This document shows positions 51,340 to 58,496 of a DNA stretch of 64,000 nt, one piece after another. A model generated the notes under the pieces. It did not search any database and was not told where the DNA came from. It was given only the letters and a program-made list of their open reading frames with translations. Made by a program: the position numbers and the translations under genes. How positions within the stretch are numbered: position 1 is the stretch's first letter; every line of letters starts with the position of its first letter. This DNA is from CADCVW01 sp035644935 (GTDB lineage Bacteria > Pseudomonadota > Alphaproteobacteria > Sphingomonadales > Sphingomonadaceae), in contig DASQNO010000118.1 in the NCBI GenBank assembly GCA_035644935.1, forward strand, positions 1 to 64,000, given 5' to 3'.

Positions 51340-52236
51340 TCAAGGATAGCTGACCGTCTTCGGCACCGCCGGAATCTCGATCCGCTCCGCATCGTCCGGC
51401 ACGGTGGGAAACCGCCGGGCCGTCCAGTCCTCGCGCGCCTGGCGGATGCGGTCGGGGCGGGAGGAGACGAAGTTCCACCACACGTGGCGCGGCCCGTCCA
51501 GCGGCGCGCCGCCGCACAGCATGATGTGGGCGCCACGGTCCGACCGCAGCGTCGCGGGAACGCCAGGGGCCAGCACGTACAGGACGGACGGCTCGAGCGG
51601 CATGCCATCCAGGCTCGCCTCGCCTTCCGCGACGTACAGCGCGCGTTCGTCCCCCTGCGCGTCGATCGGCACACTGCCGCCGGCACCAAGCGCGATGTCG
51701 GCGTAGATCGTCGCGCTGTGTTGCGTCGTCGGCGCGGTGACGCCCCATAAGGTTCCCATGATGACCCGCGCGGTAGCGCCAGGCGCCTCCACCGCGGGCA
51801 GCGCGTCGGCGGCGACATGTTCGAACGCGGGGTCGATCTCCTCCCGGTGCGAGGGCATGGCGAGCCAGGTCTGGATGCCCGACAGCACGGGACCGTGGGC
51901 GCGCTCGTCGGCCGGCGTGCGCTCGGAATGGACGATGCCGTGGCCCGCCGTCATCAGGTTCACCGCGCCCGGCGTGATCGTGCGCAGCGTCCCCAGCGAA
52001 TCGCGATGATCGATCGCGCCGGCGAAGAGGTAGGTCACGGTGGCCAGGTTGATGTGCGGGTGCGGGCGGACGTCGATGCCATCGCCGGTGGGCAGCTGCG
52101 CCGGACCCATCCGGTCGAAGAAGATGAACGGGCCGACGGTGGTGCGCAGCCGGTGGGGCAGGGTGCGATGAACCTTGAAGCCGCCGAGATCATGCGTGAC
52201 GGGGGTGAGGGTCTGGAGGATTAGGTCGTTGGTCAT
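51340..52236 (-). CDS. Pirin family protein
   Basis: A 298-residue bicupin. The N-terminal cupin has FIFFDRMGPAQL, VRPHPHINLATVTYLFAGAI and LMTAGHGIVHSE, which supply the metal-binding His residues; the C-terminal cupin ends with FVSSRPDRIRQAREDW. Bacterial pirins act as quercetin dioxygenase-like enzymes or redox-sensitive regulators. Role here unknown. Confidence 0.93.
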   Translation of the reverse strand: MTNDLILQTLTPVTHDLGGFKVHRTLPHRLRTTVGPFIFFDRMGPAQLPTGDGIDVRPHPHINLATVTYLFAGAIDHRDSLGTLRTITPGAVNLMTAGHGIVHSERTPADERAHGPVLSGIQTWLAMPSHREEIDPAFEHVAADALPAVEAPGATARVIMGTLWGVTAPTTQHSATIYADIALGAGGSVPIDAQGDERALYVAEGEASLDGMPLEPSVLYVLAPGVPATLRSDRGAHIMLCGGAPLDGPRHVWWNFVSSRPDRIRQAREDWTARRFPTVPDDAERIEIPAVPKTVSYP

Positions 52237-52328
52237 GGGCGATCTCCGTCATGCCAGCGCAGGCTGGCATCTCCGCCGGTGAAAAGCAGGGTCATTGGGA
52301 TTAACGACAGTCCGCCTCCGCACGCGCG

Positions 52329-52384
52329 AAACCCCTCCACCACCCTGCGGGTGGTCCCCCTCCCCGGCAAAGGCCGGGGAGGAT
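52329..52384. repeat. Partial MITE-like element before bolA stop
   Basis: AACCCCTCCACCACCCTGCG and CCCCTCCCCGGCAAAGGCCG match the right halves of the elements at 35221 and 44767. Only one half is present, so it is probably a decayed copy. Confidence 0.5.
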
Positions 52385-52669
52385 TCATTCGCCCGGCGCC
52401 CGCGCCTTGATCGCCAGCGCGTGGACGCGTTCGACGAGGAGTTCGGCGAGGGCCAGGTTGACCATGCGCTGGCGCTGCACCCGCCCGACGCCGGTGAACA
52501 GCGGGCTTTCGACCTCGACGGTGAAGTGGCTTTCGCCCCGGGCGTCGTGCCCCGCATGGCCGCGATGCGCCTCGCTGTTGTCGATCACGGCGAGCCGTGT
52601 CGGCTGCAAGGCGCGACGTAGACGGTCTTCGATTTCCTGTGCGACGGGGCCGGTGGCGGAGAGCGACAT
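52385..52669 (-). CDS. BolA family protein
   Basis: A 94-residue protein. AVIDNSEAHRGHAG, GESHFTVEVESPLFTGVGRV, QRQRMVNLALAEL and the final RVHALAIKARAP match the BolA fold, including the His/Cys-loop region used to share an iron-sulfur cluster with monothiol glutaredoxin. Start at 52669 after GGGGCGC; an ATG three codons upstream is possible. Confidence 0.92.
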   Translation of the reverse strand: MSLSATGPVAQEIEDRLRRALQPTRLAVIDNSEAHRGHAGHDARGESHFTVEVESPLFTGVGRVQRQRMVNLALAELLVERVHALAIKARAPGE

Positions 52670-52706
52670 GCGCCCCATATAGCCCGATTGCGGAGCGGAG
52701 ACGAGA

Positions 52707-53297
52707 GTGGCGCCACGTAGCGGTTCAGGGTCAAATAGGTTTTACGGACGGGTCGAGCGCGAGGAGCCGTGCGCCGAGCCGGGCTGCGACGCGCACGGCG
52801 AGTTTCGCGCACCCGATCCGAACGGCAACGCGCCGGGGCCGGACGGGCCGGGCGACTGGCGCTTCCTGTGTCTGGACCATGTCCGCGCGTTCAACGGCGG
52901 ATACAACTACTTCAACGGCATGAGCCCCGACGAGATCGAGGGCCGGCAGTCGATCTACGGCGGCTGGGAGCGGGAGACGCGCGCGTTCGCGAGCAACGGC
53001 GATCCGGCGCCACGCTGGGGAGACTATGCCGACCCATTGGACGCGATCGGCGCGCGCTTCCGCCGCCCGGAGCCACCGCGCGCCGACGGGCGGGAGCTGA
53101 CCACGGCCGACCGCCGCAACCTCAAGGTGCTGGGTCTGTCCGTCGACGCCGACCGGCGGACGCTGCGCACGCGCTACGCCGAACTCGTCCGCCGCTACCA
53201 CCCCGACCGCAACGGCGGCGACCGCAGCCATGAGAAAGCGCTGCAGGCGGTGATCGCCGCCTATACGGCGCTCAAGTCGGCGCGGGCGTTCGCCTAG
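52707..53297 (+). CDS. J-domain (DnaJ-like) protein
   Basis: A 196-residue co-chaperone with the J domain at the C-terminus: LKVLGLSVDADRRTLRTRYA and ELVRRYHPDRNGGDRSHEKA carry helix II and the HPD motif. The N-terminal part has CAEPGCDAHGEFRAP and WRFLCLDHVRAFN, a cysteine pattern that may bind metal. This arrangement is common in alphaproteobacteria. The start is GTG 52707. The stop overlaps the convergent YCII gene by four bases. Confidence 0.9.
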   Translation: MAPRSGSGSNRFYGRVEREEPCAEPGCDAHGEFRAPDPNGNAPGPDGPGDWRFLCLDHVRAFNGGYNYFNGMSPDEIEGRQSIYGGWERETRAFASNGDPAPRWGDYADPLDAIGARFRRPEPPRADGRELTTADRRNLKVLGLSVDADRRTLRTRYAELVRRYHPDRNGGDRSHEKALQAVIAAYTALKSARAFA

Positions 53298-53737
53298 GCG
53301 GACCCTGCCGGACCGGTCGACGCGTCCGCGCCGGCGATCCTTTCGCGAAGCCGCTCCTCCTGTGCCGCCAGTTCGGGCGTGAACGCCTCGCCGAAATCGG
53401 CCGCGTCGAACAGCGGCCGGATCTCGATTTCGCTGCGCGTCGGCATGGGGTTGGGGCAGCGTTTCGCCCAGGCCAAGGCCTCGTCCACCTGCCACAGCCA
53501 GAACCCCGCGGCGATCTCGTTGGCGACCGGGAAAGGCCCGTCGACCACCGTCCGGTCGGCGCCGTCGAAGACCACCCGCTTGCCCTTGGACGAGGGATGC
53601 AGGCCCTCGCCGGCCAGGAGAATGCCCGCATCGGCGAGCTCTTCGTTGTACCTGCCCATCGCCTCCATCAACTCGGTGGGCGGCATGGCGCCCGCTTCGC
53701 TGTCGCTCGTGGCCTTGACCAGAACCATCACACGCAT
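53294..53737 (-). CDS. YCII-related (DGPF) protein
   Basis: A 147-residue dimeric alpha/beta protein. MRVMVLVKATSDSEAGAMPP, GRYNEELADAGILLAGEGLH, VVDGPFPVANEIAAGFWLWQ and RCPNPMPTRSEIEIRPL match the DGPF/YCII group often encoded with VOC proteins. AAGGAG precedes the start. It is the last gene of the six-gene minus-strand set. Enzymatic role unknown. Confidence 0.9.
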   Translation of the reverse strand: MRVMVLVKATSDSEAGAMPPTELMEAMGRYNEELADAGILLAGEGLHPSSKGKRVVFDGADRTVVDGPFPVANEIAAGFWLWQVDEALAWAKRCPNPMPTRSEIEIRPLFDAADFGEAFTPELAAQEERLRERIAGADASTGPAGSA

Positions 53738-53777
53738 CTTCCAAGCTCCTTATCGTGACATTCTCTTGATTGCGTCG

Positions 53778-54452
53778 TTAGGCGGCGGTCGGCTGGCGCG
53801 CCTCGAAGTCGGACAGCTGCGCGTCGTGGGCGCGGCGGAACGCGGGCCGCGCGGTGCCGCGCTCCATGTAGGCGAGCAGGTTCGGCCGCTCCTGCAGCAG
53901 ATCGGTGTCGTCGACGATGCGCAGCACGTCGATCATCAGCAGGTCGCCAGCGGTGAAGGCATCCTCGAGCCATTCCTTGTCGCCCAACCAGTCGGCCAGC
54001 CGGTCGAGCCGCCTGCCGATCATCTCCAGCACCTGCGGCCGCCGCTCGGCGGTCCAGGCCTCGCCGCGGTGGAAGATGTCGATGGTCGGCAGTTGAGCAA
54101 GATACGGTTCGACGCTGTTGAGCGCCGCGATCGCCCAGGCCGTAGCGCGCGCGCGGCCCGCCTCGTCCGGGGGCAGCAGAGCGCCGTATCTGCGGCCGAT
54201 GTGCAGCACGATCGCGCCCGATTCGAACAGCTGCACCTCGTCGTCGCGGTAGCTGGGAACCTGGCCCCAGGGCTGCTCGGCGAAATAGTCCGCCGGCCGG
54301 TCGCTCAGCGCATCCAGCTTGCGCACAGCATAGGGCACGCCCGCCTCCTCAAGGGCCCAGCGCACGCGCAGGTCGCGGACGCGGCCTTTCGCGAAGTCCG
54401 GCACCCAATTGAAGGCGGTGATACGCACGGCGGCGTTCGGGTCGATCGGCAT
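53778..54452 (-). CDS. Glutathione S-transferase family protein
   Basis: A 224-residue protein. The thioredoxin-like part includes RVRWALEEAGVPYAVRKLDA, QPWGQVPSYRDDEVQLFESG and AIVLHIGRRYG; the helical part includes FTAGDLLMIDVLRIVDD. GAGGAGAAACACC precedes the ATG 54452. It lies between a YCII and a VOC gene in one operon, suggesting use of glutathione in detoxification of electrophiles. Confidence 0.88.
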   Translation of the reverse strand: MPIDPNAAVRITAFNWVPDFAKGRVRDLRVRWALEEAGVPYAVRKLDALSDRPADYFAEQPWGQVPSYRDDEVQLFESGAIVLHIGRRYGALLPPDEAGRARATAWAIAALNSVEPYLAQLPTIDIFHRGEAWTAERRPQVLEMIGRRLDRLADWLGDKEWLEDAFTAGDLLMIDVLRIVDDTDLLQERPNLLAYMERGTARPAFRRAHDAQLSDFEARQPTAA

Positions 54453-54463
54453 GGTGTTTCTCC

Positions 54464-54955
54464 TCAAGCGGCGACGGTGTCGCCAGCGGCGGCAGCTTCG
54501 ATGGCGGCGATGTCGATCTTCCTCATCGTCATCATCGCCGCCATGGCGCGTTGGGCACGGGCTTGGTCAGGGTCGGTGGTCAGTTCGAGCAGGCGCCTGG
54601 GCGTCACTTGCCAAGACACGCCCCACCGGTCCTTGCACCAGCCGCACGCGCTTTCCGCACCGCCGTTGGCAACGATCGCATCGTACAGCCGGTCGGTCTC
54701 GGCCTGGTCCTTGGTCTCGATCATGAACGACACCGCTTCGGTCTGCGGGAACATCGGGCCGCCGTTCAGCAGACAGAATCTCTGCCCGGCCAATGTCAGA
54801 ATGGCAGTCAGCACCATGCCGGCGGGTCCCGACGGCGTGTCGATGGGCGAGCGGTTGATCTGCTCGATGCGGCTGTCGGGGAGCAGCGAGACGTAGAACG
54901 CCGCCGCTTCCTCGACCTGGCCGTCGAACCACAGAGTGGGCGTGATCTTGCTCAT
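54464..54955 (-). CDS. VOC family protein, PhnB-like
   Basis: A 163-residue protein. ITPTLWFDGQVEEAAAFYVS, LLPDSRIEQINRS, CLNGGPMF-like LLNGGPMFPQTEAVSFMIE and CGWCKDRWGVSWQVTPRRL are the PhnB / 3-demethylubiquinone methyltransferase-like VOC group. The start at 54955 follows GGGAG at good spacing; an ATG two codons upstream is too close to it. Fold known, reaction unknown. Confidence 0.88.
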   Translation of the reverse strand: MSKITPTLWFDGQVEEAAAFYVSLLPDSRIEQINRSPIDTPSGPAGMVLTAILTLAGQRFCLLNGGPMFPQTEAVSFMIETKDQAETDRLYDAIVANGGAESACGWCKDRWGVSWQVTPRRLLELTTDPDQARAQRAMAAMMTMRKIDIAAIEAAAAGDTVAA

Positions 54956-54957
54956 CG

Positions 54958-55770
54958 TCATTCTCCCGATTTGGCCGTGGCGATGACCATGAACGCCGCG
55001 CCCTGCGGGTCGGTCGCCTGGATGACCATGTCGCCGCCGGGGACTTCCGCCGGCCCGAAGTTGATCGTCGCGCCGCCATCTCGGATGCGGCGCTCCGCTT
55101 CTGCAATGTCGGGGACGCGGAAGCAGAAGCTCCACGACGGGCGCGGGTGGTGTGGCGTCTGGGTCATCACCGCGCCGATCATCTCGCCGCCATGCTCGAT
55201 GAACTGGTAGTCGCCCATCTCGCCCATCGGCATGGCGTCGCCCTTCGTCCAGCCGAACTGGTTCTGGTAGAAGGCGAGCGCGCCTACCTGATCGCTGGTG
55301 ACGAGTTCGTTCCACGCGGCGTGGCCGTGCGCGTCGGGCGCGAACGACGTGCTCGGCGCGTCGCTTGAGCCGCGCATGACGTAGAAGGGCGCGCCTTGCG
55401 GGTCGGCGACCATCGCCATGCGGCCGACGCCTTCCAGGTCCATCGCGGGCATGTGCACCGCGCCGCCGGCGGCCACGATCCTGGCGACCGCCGCATCGAC
55501 ATCGTCGACGCCGATATAGCCGACCCAGCCCGGGTGCATGTCGGGGCTGGGCGCAGCCATGAAGCCCGCCACGTCCTCGCCGCCGATCGACAAGAGACGG
55601 TAGTCCATCCCCTCGACGCCCGCATCGCGGGACTGCCAGCCGACGACGTCGCCGTAGAAGCGCGCCGCGGCGTCGGGATCGGGGGAAACCAGTTCGTACC
55701 AGACGAAGCTGCCGTGCGCGTTGCGCGCGTCCGCGGCGGGACGTTCCGCGGTTTGGGTCATCTCGCTCAT
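54958..55770 (-). CDS. Two-domain VOC (glyoxalase-like) protein
   Basis: A 270-residue protein with two VOC halves: FVWYELVSPDPDAAARFYGD to about residue 135, and AAWNELVTSDQVGALAFYQN to the end. Each has the FY..V/F.GW and final ADPQGA.F pattern. It resembles hydroxylase/27-kDa-antigen type VOC proteins. AAGGAGAACGG precedes the start. It overlaps the DUF1428 gene by four bases. Confidence 0.9.
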   Translation of the reverse strand: MSEMTQTAERPAADARNAHGSFVWYELVSPDPDAAARFYGDVVGWQSRDAGVEGMDYRLLSIGGEDVAGFMAAPSPDMHPGWVGYIGVDDVDAAVARIVAAGGAVHMPAMDLEGVGRMAMVADPQGAPFYVMRGSSDAPSTSFAPDAHGHAAWNELVTSDQVGALAFYQNQFGWTKGDAMPMGEMGDYQFIEHGGEMIGAVMTQTPHHPRPSWSFCFRVPDIAEAERRIRDGGATINFGPAEVPGGDMVIQATDPQGAAFMVIATAKSGE

Positions 55771-56132
55771 TTTCCGTTCTCCTTTGCCAGGGTGACGACG
55801 GGCGTGAACCCGCCAAAGATCATGCGCTTGCCGTCGAAAGGCATGGGCTCGCCCGTCATCCGCGGGTCCTTGCGCATCGCGGCCATCGCGGCGTCGCGCG
55901 TCGGCTTGTCCGGCCACTCGATCCACGAGAACACCACCGTCTCGTCCGCCTTGGCCTGCACCGCACGGTGGAAGTCGGTGACTTCGCCCTTCGGTACGTC
56001 GTCGGCCCAACCCTCCACGACTCTGAGCGCGCCCATTTCGAGGAAGATGGGGTCCATGCGCTCGGCATGTTCGATGAACTTGGCCTTGTCCGCCGTCGGC
56101 GCGGCGATCACGAAACCGTCGATATAGGTCAT
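55767..56132 (-). CDS. DUF1428 family protein
   Basis: A 121-residue protein. MTYIDGFVIAAPTADKAKFI, VEGWADDVPKGEVTDFHRAV, VFSWIEWPDKPTRDAA and MPFDGKRMIFGGFTPVV match DUF1428, a dimeric ferredoxin-like fold. AAGGAGAACC precedes the start. It is part of the operon with VOC and GST genes. Function unknown. Confidence 0.92.
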   Translation of the reverse strand: MTYIDGFVIAAPTADKAKFIEHAERMDPIFLEMGALRVVEGWADDVPKGEVTDFHRAVQAKADETVVFSWIEWPDKPTRDAAMAAMRKDPRMTGEPMPFDGKRMIFGGFTPVVTLAKENGK

Positions 56133-56155
56133 GCGGGTTCTCCTTGTCGGGTCGG

Positions 56156-56587
56156 TCAGGCGGCGACGCTCTCGGGCGCCATCGCCTGCTGCGCGGCGGC
56201 GAGGTCCATCCACATCGGCTCCCAGATGTGGCCGTCGGGGTCGGCGAAGCTGCGGCCGTACATGAAGCCGTGATCCTGCGTCGGACCAGCCCCCGCGCCG
56301 CCCGCTGCCAATGCGGCCTCCGTCACGCGATCCACGTCCGCGCGGCTGTCGGTGGAAATGCAGAGGAGGACCTGGCTGCTCGCGTGCGCATCGGCGATCG
56401 GGTGCGGGGTGAAGCCGGCGAACTTTGCGTGGGTCAGCAGCATGACGTGGATGGTGTCGGAAAACACCATGCAGGCGGCGGTGTCGTCGCTGAACTGCGG
56501 GTTCCGGGTCGCGCCCACCGCTTCGTAGAAGGCGACGGAGCGGGGCAGGTCGCTGACCGGCAGGTTGACGAAGATCATGGTGGCCAC
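56156..56587 (-). CDS. VOC family protein, first gene of the operon
   Basis: A 143-residue single VOC domain. IFVNLPVSDLPRSVAFYEAV, CMVFSDTIHVMLLTHAKFAG and the C-terminal YGRSFADPDGHIWEPMWMD are typical of glyoxalase-like extradiol proteins. The start is GTG 56587 with GGAGAAAA upstream; the ATG three codons on would lose this spacing. It is divergent from the HxlR regulator, 67 bases away, so expression is probably under its control. Confidence 0.88.
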   Translation of the reverse strand: MATMIFVNLPVSDLPRSVAFYEAVGATRNPQFSDDTAACMVFSDTIHVMLLTHAKFAGFTPHPIADAHASSQVLLCISTDSRADVDRVTEAALAAGGAGAGPTQDHGFMYGRSFADPDGHIWEPMWMDLAAAQQAMAPESVAA

Positions 56588-56636
56588 GGGTTTTCTCCTG
56601 TTCGCGAATCGACTGGTCTTGTCTTTGTGCATGCGG

Positions 56637-56655
56637 TAGTTACATATTGCAACTA
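56637..56655. promoter_or_regulatory. 19-bp palindrome, probable HxlR operator
   Basis: TAGTTACATATTGCAACTA reads almost the same on both strands (TAGTT.CA...TG.AACTA, two half-sites of eight bases). It ends at the A of the HxlR start codon and lies between the divergent regulator and VOC operon. Position and symmetry suit a winged-helix dimer site that controls both directions. Confidence 0.6.
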
Positions 56656-57377
56656 TGAAGTTAGAAAAACTAACCGACTCTCTGGAAAGTGCATCGCGCC
56701 GCCGCTACGACGACGCCTGCGCGGCCGCGCACGCGATGGACATCTTCGGCGAACGCTGGGCCGTGCCCGTGATGCGCGAACTTATGTTCGGCCCGTTACG
56801 GTTCGGCGAATTGCGCGCGGCGCTGCCGGGGCTGAGCGCCAACGTCCTGACGCAGCGGCTGGAGGGGCTGGAGGCGGCGGGCGTCGTCGCGCGCCGCCGG
56901 CTGCCGCCGCCGGCGTCCGTTCAGGTCTACGAACTCACTGCCTGGGGCTACGAGGCCGGGCCGATATTCCAGGCTATGGGCCGCTGGGCGGCGCGCTCGC
57001 CCACTCACGATCCGGGCCGTCCGTTCAGCCCGGCCTCGCTGATGCTTTCATTTCGCACGATGGCGGACCCGGCGCGCGCCGCGGACCTGACCGCGCGCAT
57101 CGGCTTCCGCCTGGGCGCGGCGGAATATCTGCTGACGCTGGACAGGGGCACGGTGACGCCGCGCCGCGCGGCGATCGAAGGCGCCGACCTCGTCCTGAGC
57201 GGCGACGCCGCGACCTTGGCGGCTGCGGTTTACGGCGGCGCGCCACTGGACGTGCTGGAGGCGGAGGGCAGGCTCGGGATCGAGGGCGATCGCGCGCTGG
57301 CCCAGCGGTTCGTGGCGCTGTTCCCGCTGCCTGCCAAGGCATCACAGGACGTTGCGGGCGCGGGCGCGAGGCTCTAG
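56655..57377 (+). CDS. HxlR-family winged-helix regulator with C-terminal extension
   Basis: A 240-residue regulator. The HxlR domain spans about residues 20-105: ACAAAHAMDIFGERWAVPVM, RELMFGPLRFGELRAALPGL and SANVLTQRLEGLEAAGVVAR, then a RRRLPPPASVQVYELT wing. The C-terminal 110 residues (SFRTMADPARAADLTARIGF, then VLSGDAATLAAAVYGGAPLD) resemble an SCP2-type lipid-binding fold, which may sense a ligand. No ribosome site is visible before ATG 56655, so the transcript may be leaderless. It is divergent from the VOC operon. Confidence 0.87.
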   Translation: MKLEKLTDSLESASRRRYDDACAAAHAMDIFGERWAVPVMRELMFGPLRFGELRAALPGLSANVLTQRLEGLEAAGVVARRRLPPPASVQVYELTAWGYEAGPIFQAMGRWAARSPTHDPGRPFSPASLMLSFRTMADPARAADLTARIGFRLGAAEYLLTLDRGTVTPRRAAIEGADLVLSGDAATLAAAVYGGAPLDVLEAEGRLGIEGDRALAQRFVALFPLPAKASQDVAGAGARL

Positions 57378-57388
57378 CGCAACGCCGC

Positions 57389-58396
57389 ATGACCGACATC
57401 CCCAACGTCCAGCCCGACAGCCGCGACGCGACCATCATGGACGCCCCCGACAAGATGCTCCGCGTCCGCGACGCGTTCGGCATCGATTCGGACATGGAGG
57501 TCCCGGCCTTCAGCGAAGCCGACGAGCGCGTCCCCGATTGCGATCCGACCTACGTCTTCGACCACGACACGACGCTGGCGATCTGCGCGGGTTTTGCCAA
57601 GAACCGCCGCGTCATGGTCCAGGGTTATCACGGCACGGGCAAGTCGACGCATATCGAACAGGTCGCCGCGCGGCTCAACTGGCCGACGGTGCGCATCAAC
57701 CTCGATGCTCATATCAGCCGCATCGACCTGGTCGGCCGCGACGCCATCGTGCTGCGGGACGGGCAACAGGTGACCGAATTCAAGGAAGGGCTGCTGCCCT
57801 GGGCGCTGCAGACGCCAACCGCGTTGGTGTTCGACGAATATGACGCGGGCCGCCCCGACGTCATGTTCGTGATCCAGCGCGTGCTGGAGGTCGAGGGCAA
57901 GTTGACGCTGCTCGACCAGAACCGCGTCATCCGCCCCAATCCCTGGTTTCGCCTGTTCGCGACCACCAACACGATCGGGCTGGGCGACACCACCGGTCTC
58001 TACCACGGCACGCAGGCGATCAATCAGGGGCAGATGGACCGCTGGAACATCGTCGTGACGCTGAACTACCTGCCCGCCGCGACCGAGGCGCAGATCGTGC
58101 TCGCCAAATCCGGCGAATACGACAAGCCGGAGGGTAAGAAGGAGGTCGAGCGCATGGTCAAGGTCGCCGACCTGACGCGCCAGGGCTTCATCAACGGCGA
58201 CATCTCCACCGTGATGAGCCCGCGTACGGTGATCAGCTGGGCGCAGAACGCGCTGATCTTCGGCGACGTCGGCTTCGCATTCCGCCTGAGTTTCTTGAAC
58301 AAGTGCGACGAGGCGGAGCGCAGCCTGGTGGCGGAATATTACCAGCGCGTGTTCGGCAAGGATCTGCCGGAGAGCGTCGTTGGAAAAACCAAGTAG
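57389..58396 (+). CDS. cobS: Aerobic cobaltochelatase subunit CobS
   Basis: A 335-residue AAA+ ATPase of the MoxR/CobS group. Walker A is VQGYHGTGKSTHIEQVAARL, Walker B TALVFDEYDAGRPDVMFVIQ, and sensor-like LFATTNTIGLGDTTGLYHGT; the family N-terminus VPAFSEADERVPDCDPTYVF is intact. With CobT it drives cobalt insertion by CobN in aerobic cobalamin synthesis. cobN is not in the window. It starts 11 bases after the HxlR gene and cobT follows after a palindrome. Confidence 0.95.
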   Translation: MTDIPNVQPDSRDATIMDAPDKMLRVRDAFGIDSDMEVPAFSEADERVPDCDPTYVFDHDTTLAICAGFAKNRRVMVQGYHGTGKSTHIEQVAARLNWPTVRINLDAHISRIDLVGRDAIVLRDGQQVTEFKEGLLPWALQTPTALVFDEYDAGRPDVMFVIQRVLEVEGKLTLLDQNRVIRPNPWFRLFATTNTIGLGDTTGLYHGTQAINQGQMDRWNIVVTLNYLPAATEAQIVLAKSGEYDKPEGKKEVERMVKVADLTRQGFINGDISTVMSPRTVISWAQNALIFGDVGFAFRLSFLNKCDEAERSLVAEYYQRVFGKDLPESVVGKTK

Positions 58397-58406
58397 CGAA
58401 GAAACC

Positions 58407-58489
58407 CGTTCGGGCTGAGCTTGTCGAAGCCCTCTCCTTCGGACCAAGGAGGAAGAAGCGCAGCCCTTCGACAGGCTCAGGGCGAACGG
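58407..58489. repeat. Palindromic repeat between cobS and cobT
   Basis: CCGTTCGGGCTGAGCTTGTC at the left and the complementary GACAGGCTCAGGGCGAACGG at the right form arms of about 24 bases with two mismatches, enclosing about 35 bases. It ends eight bases before the cobT start. Confidence 0.85.
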
Positions 58490-58496
58490 AGTTGGA

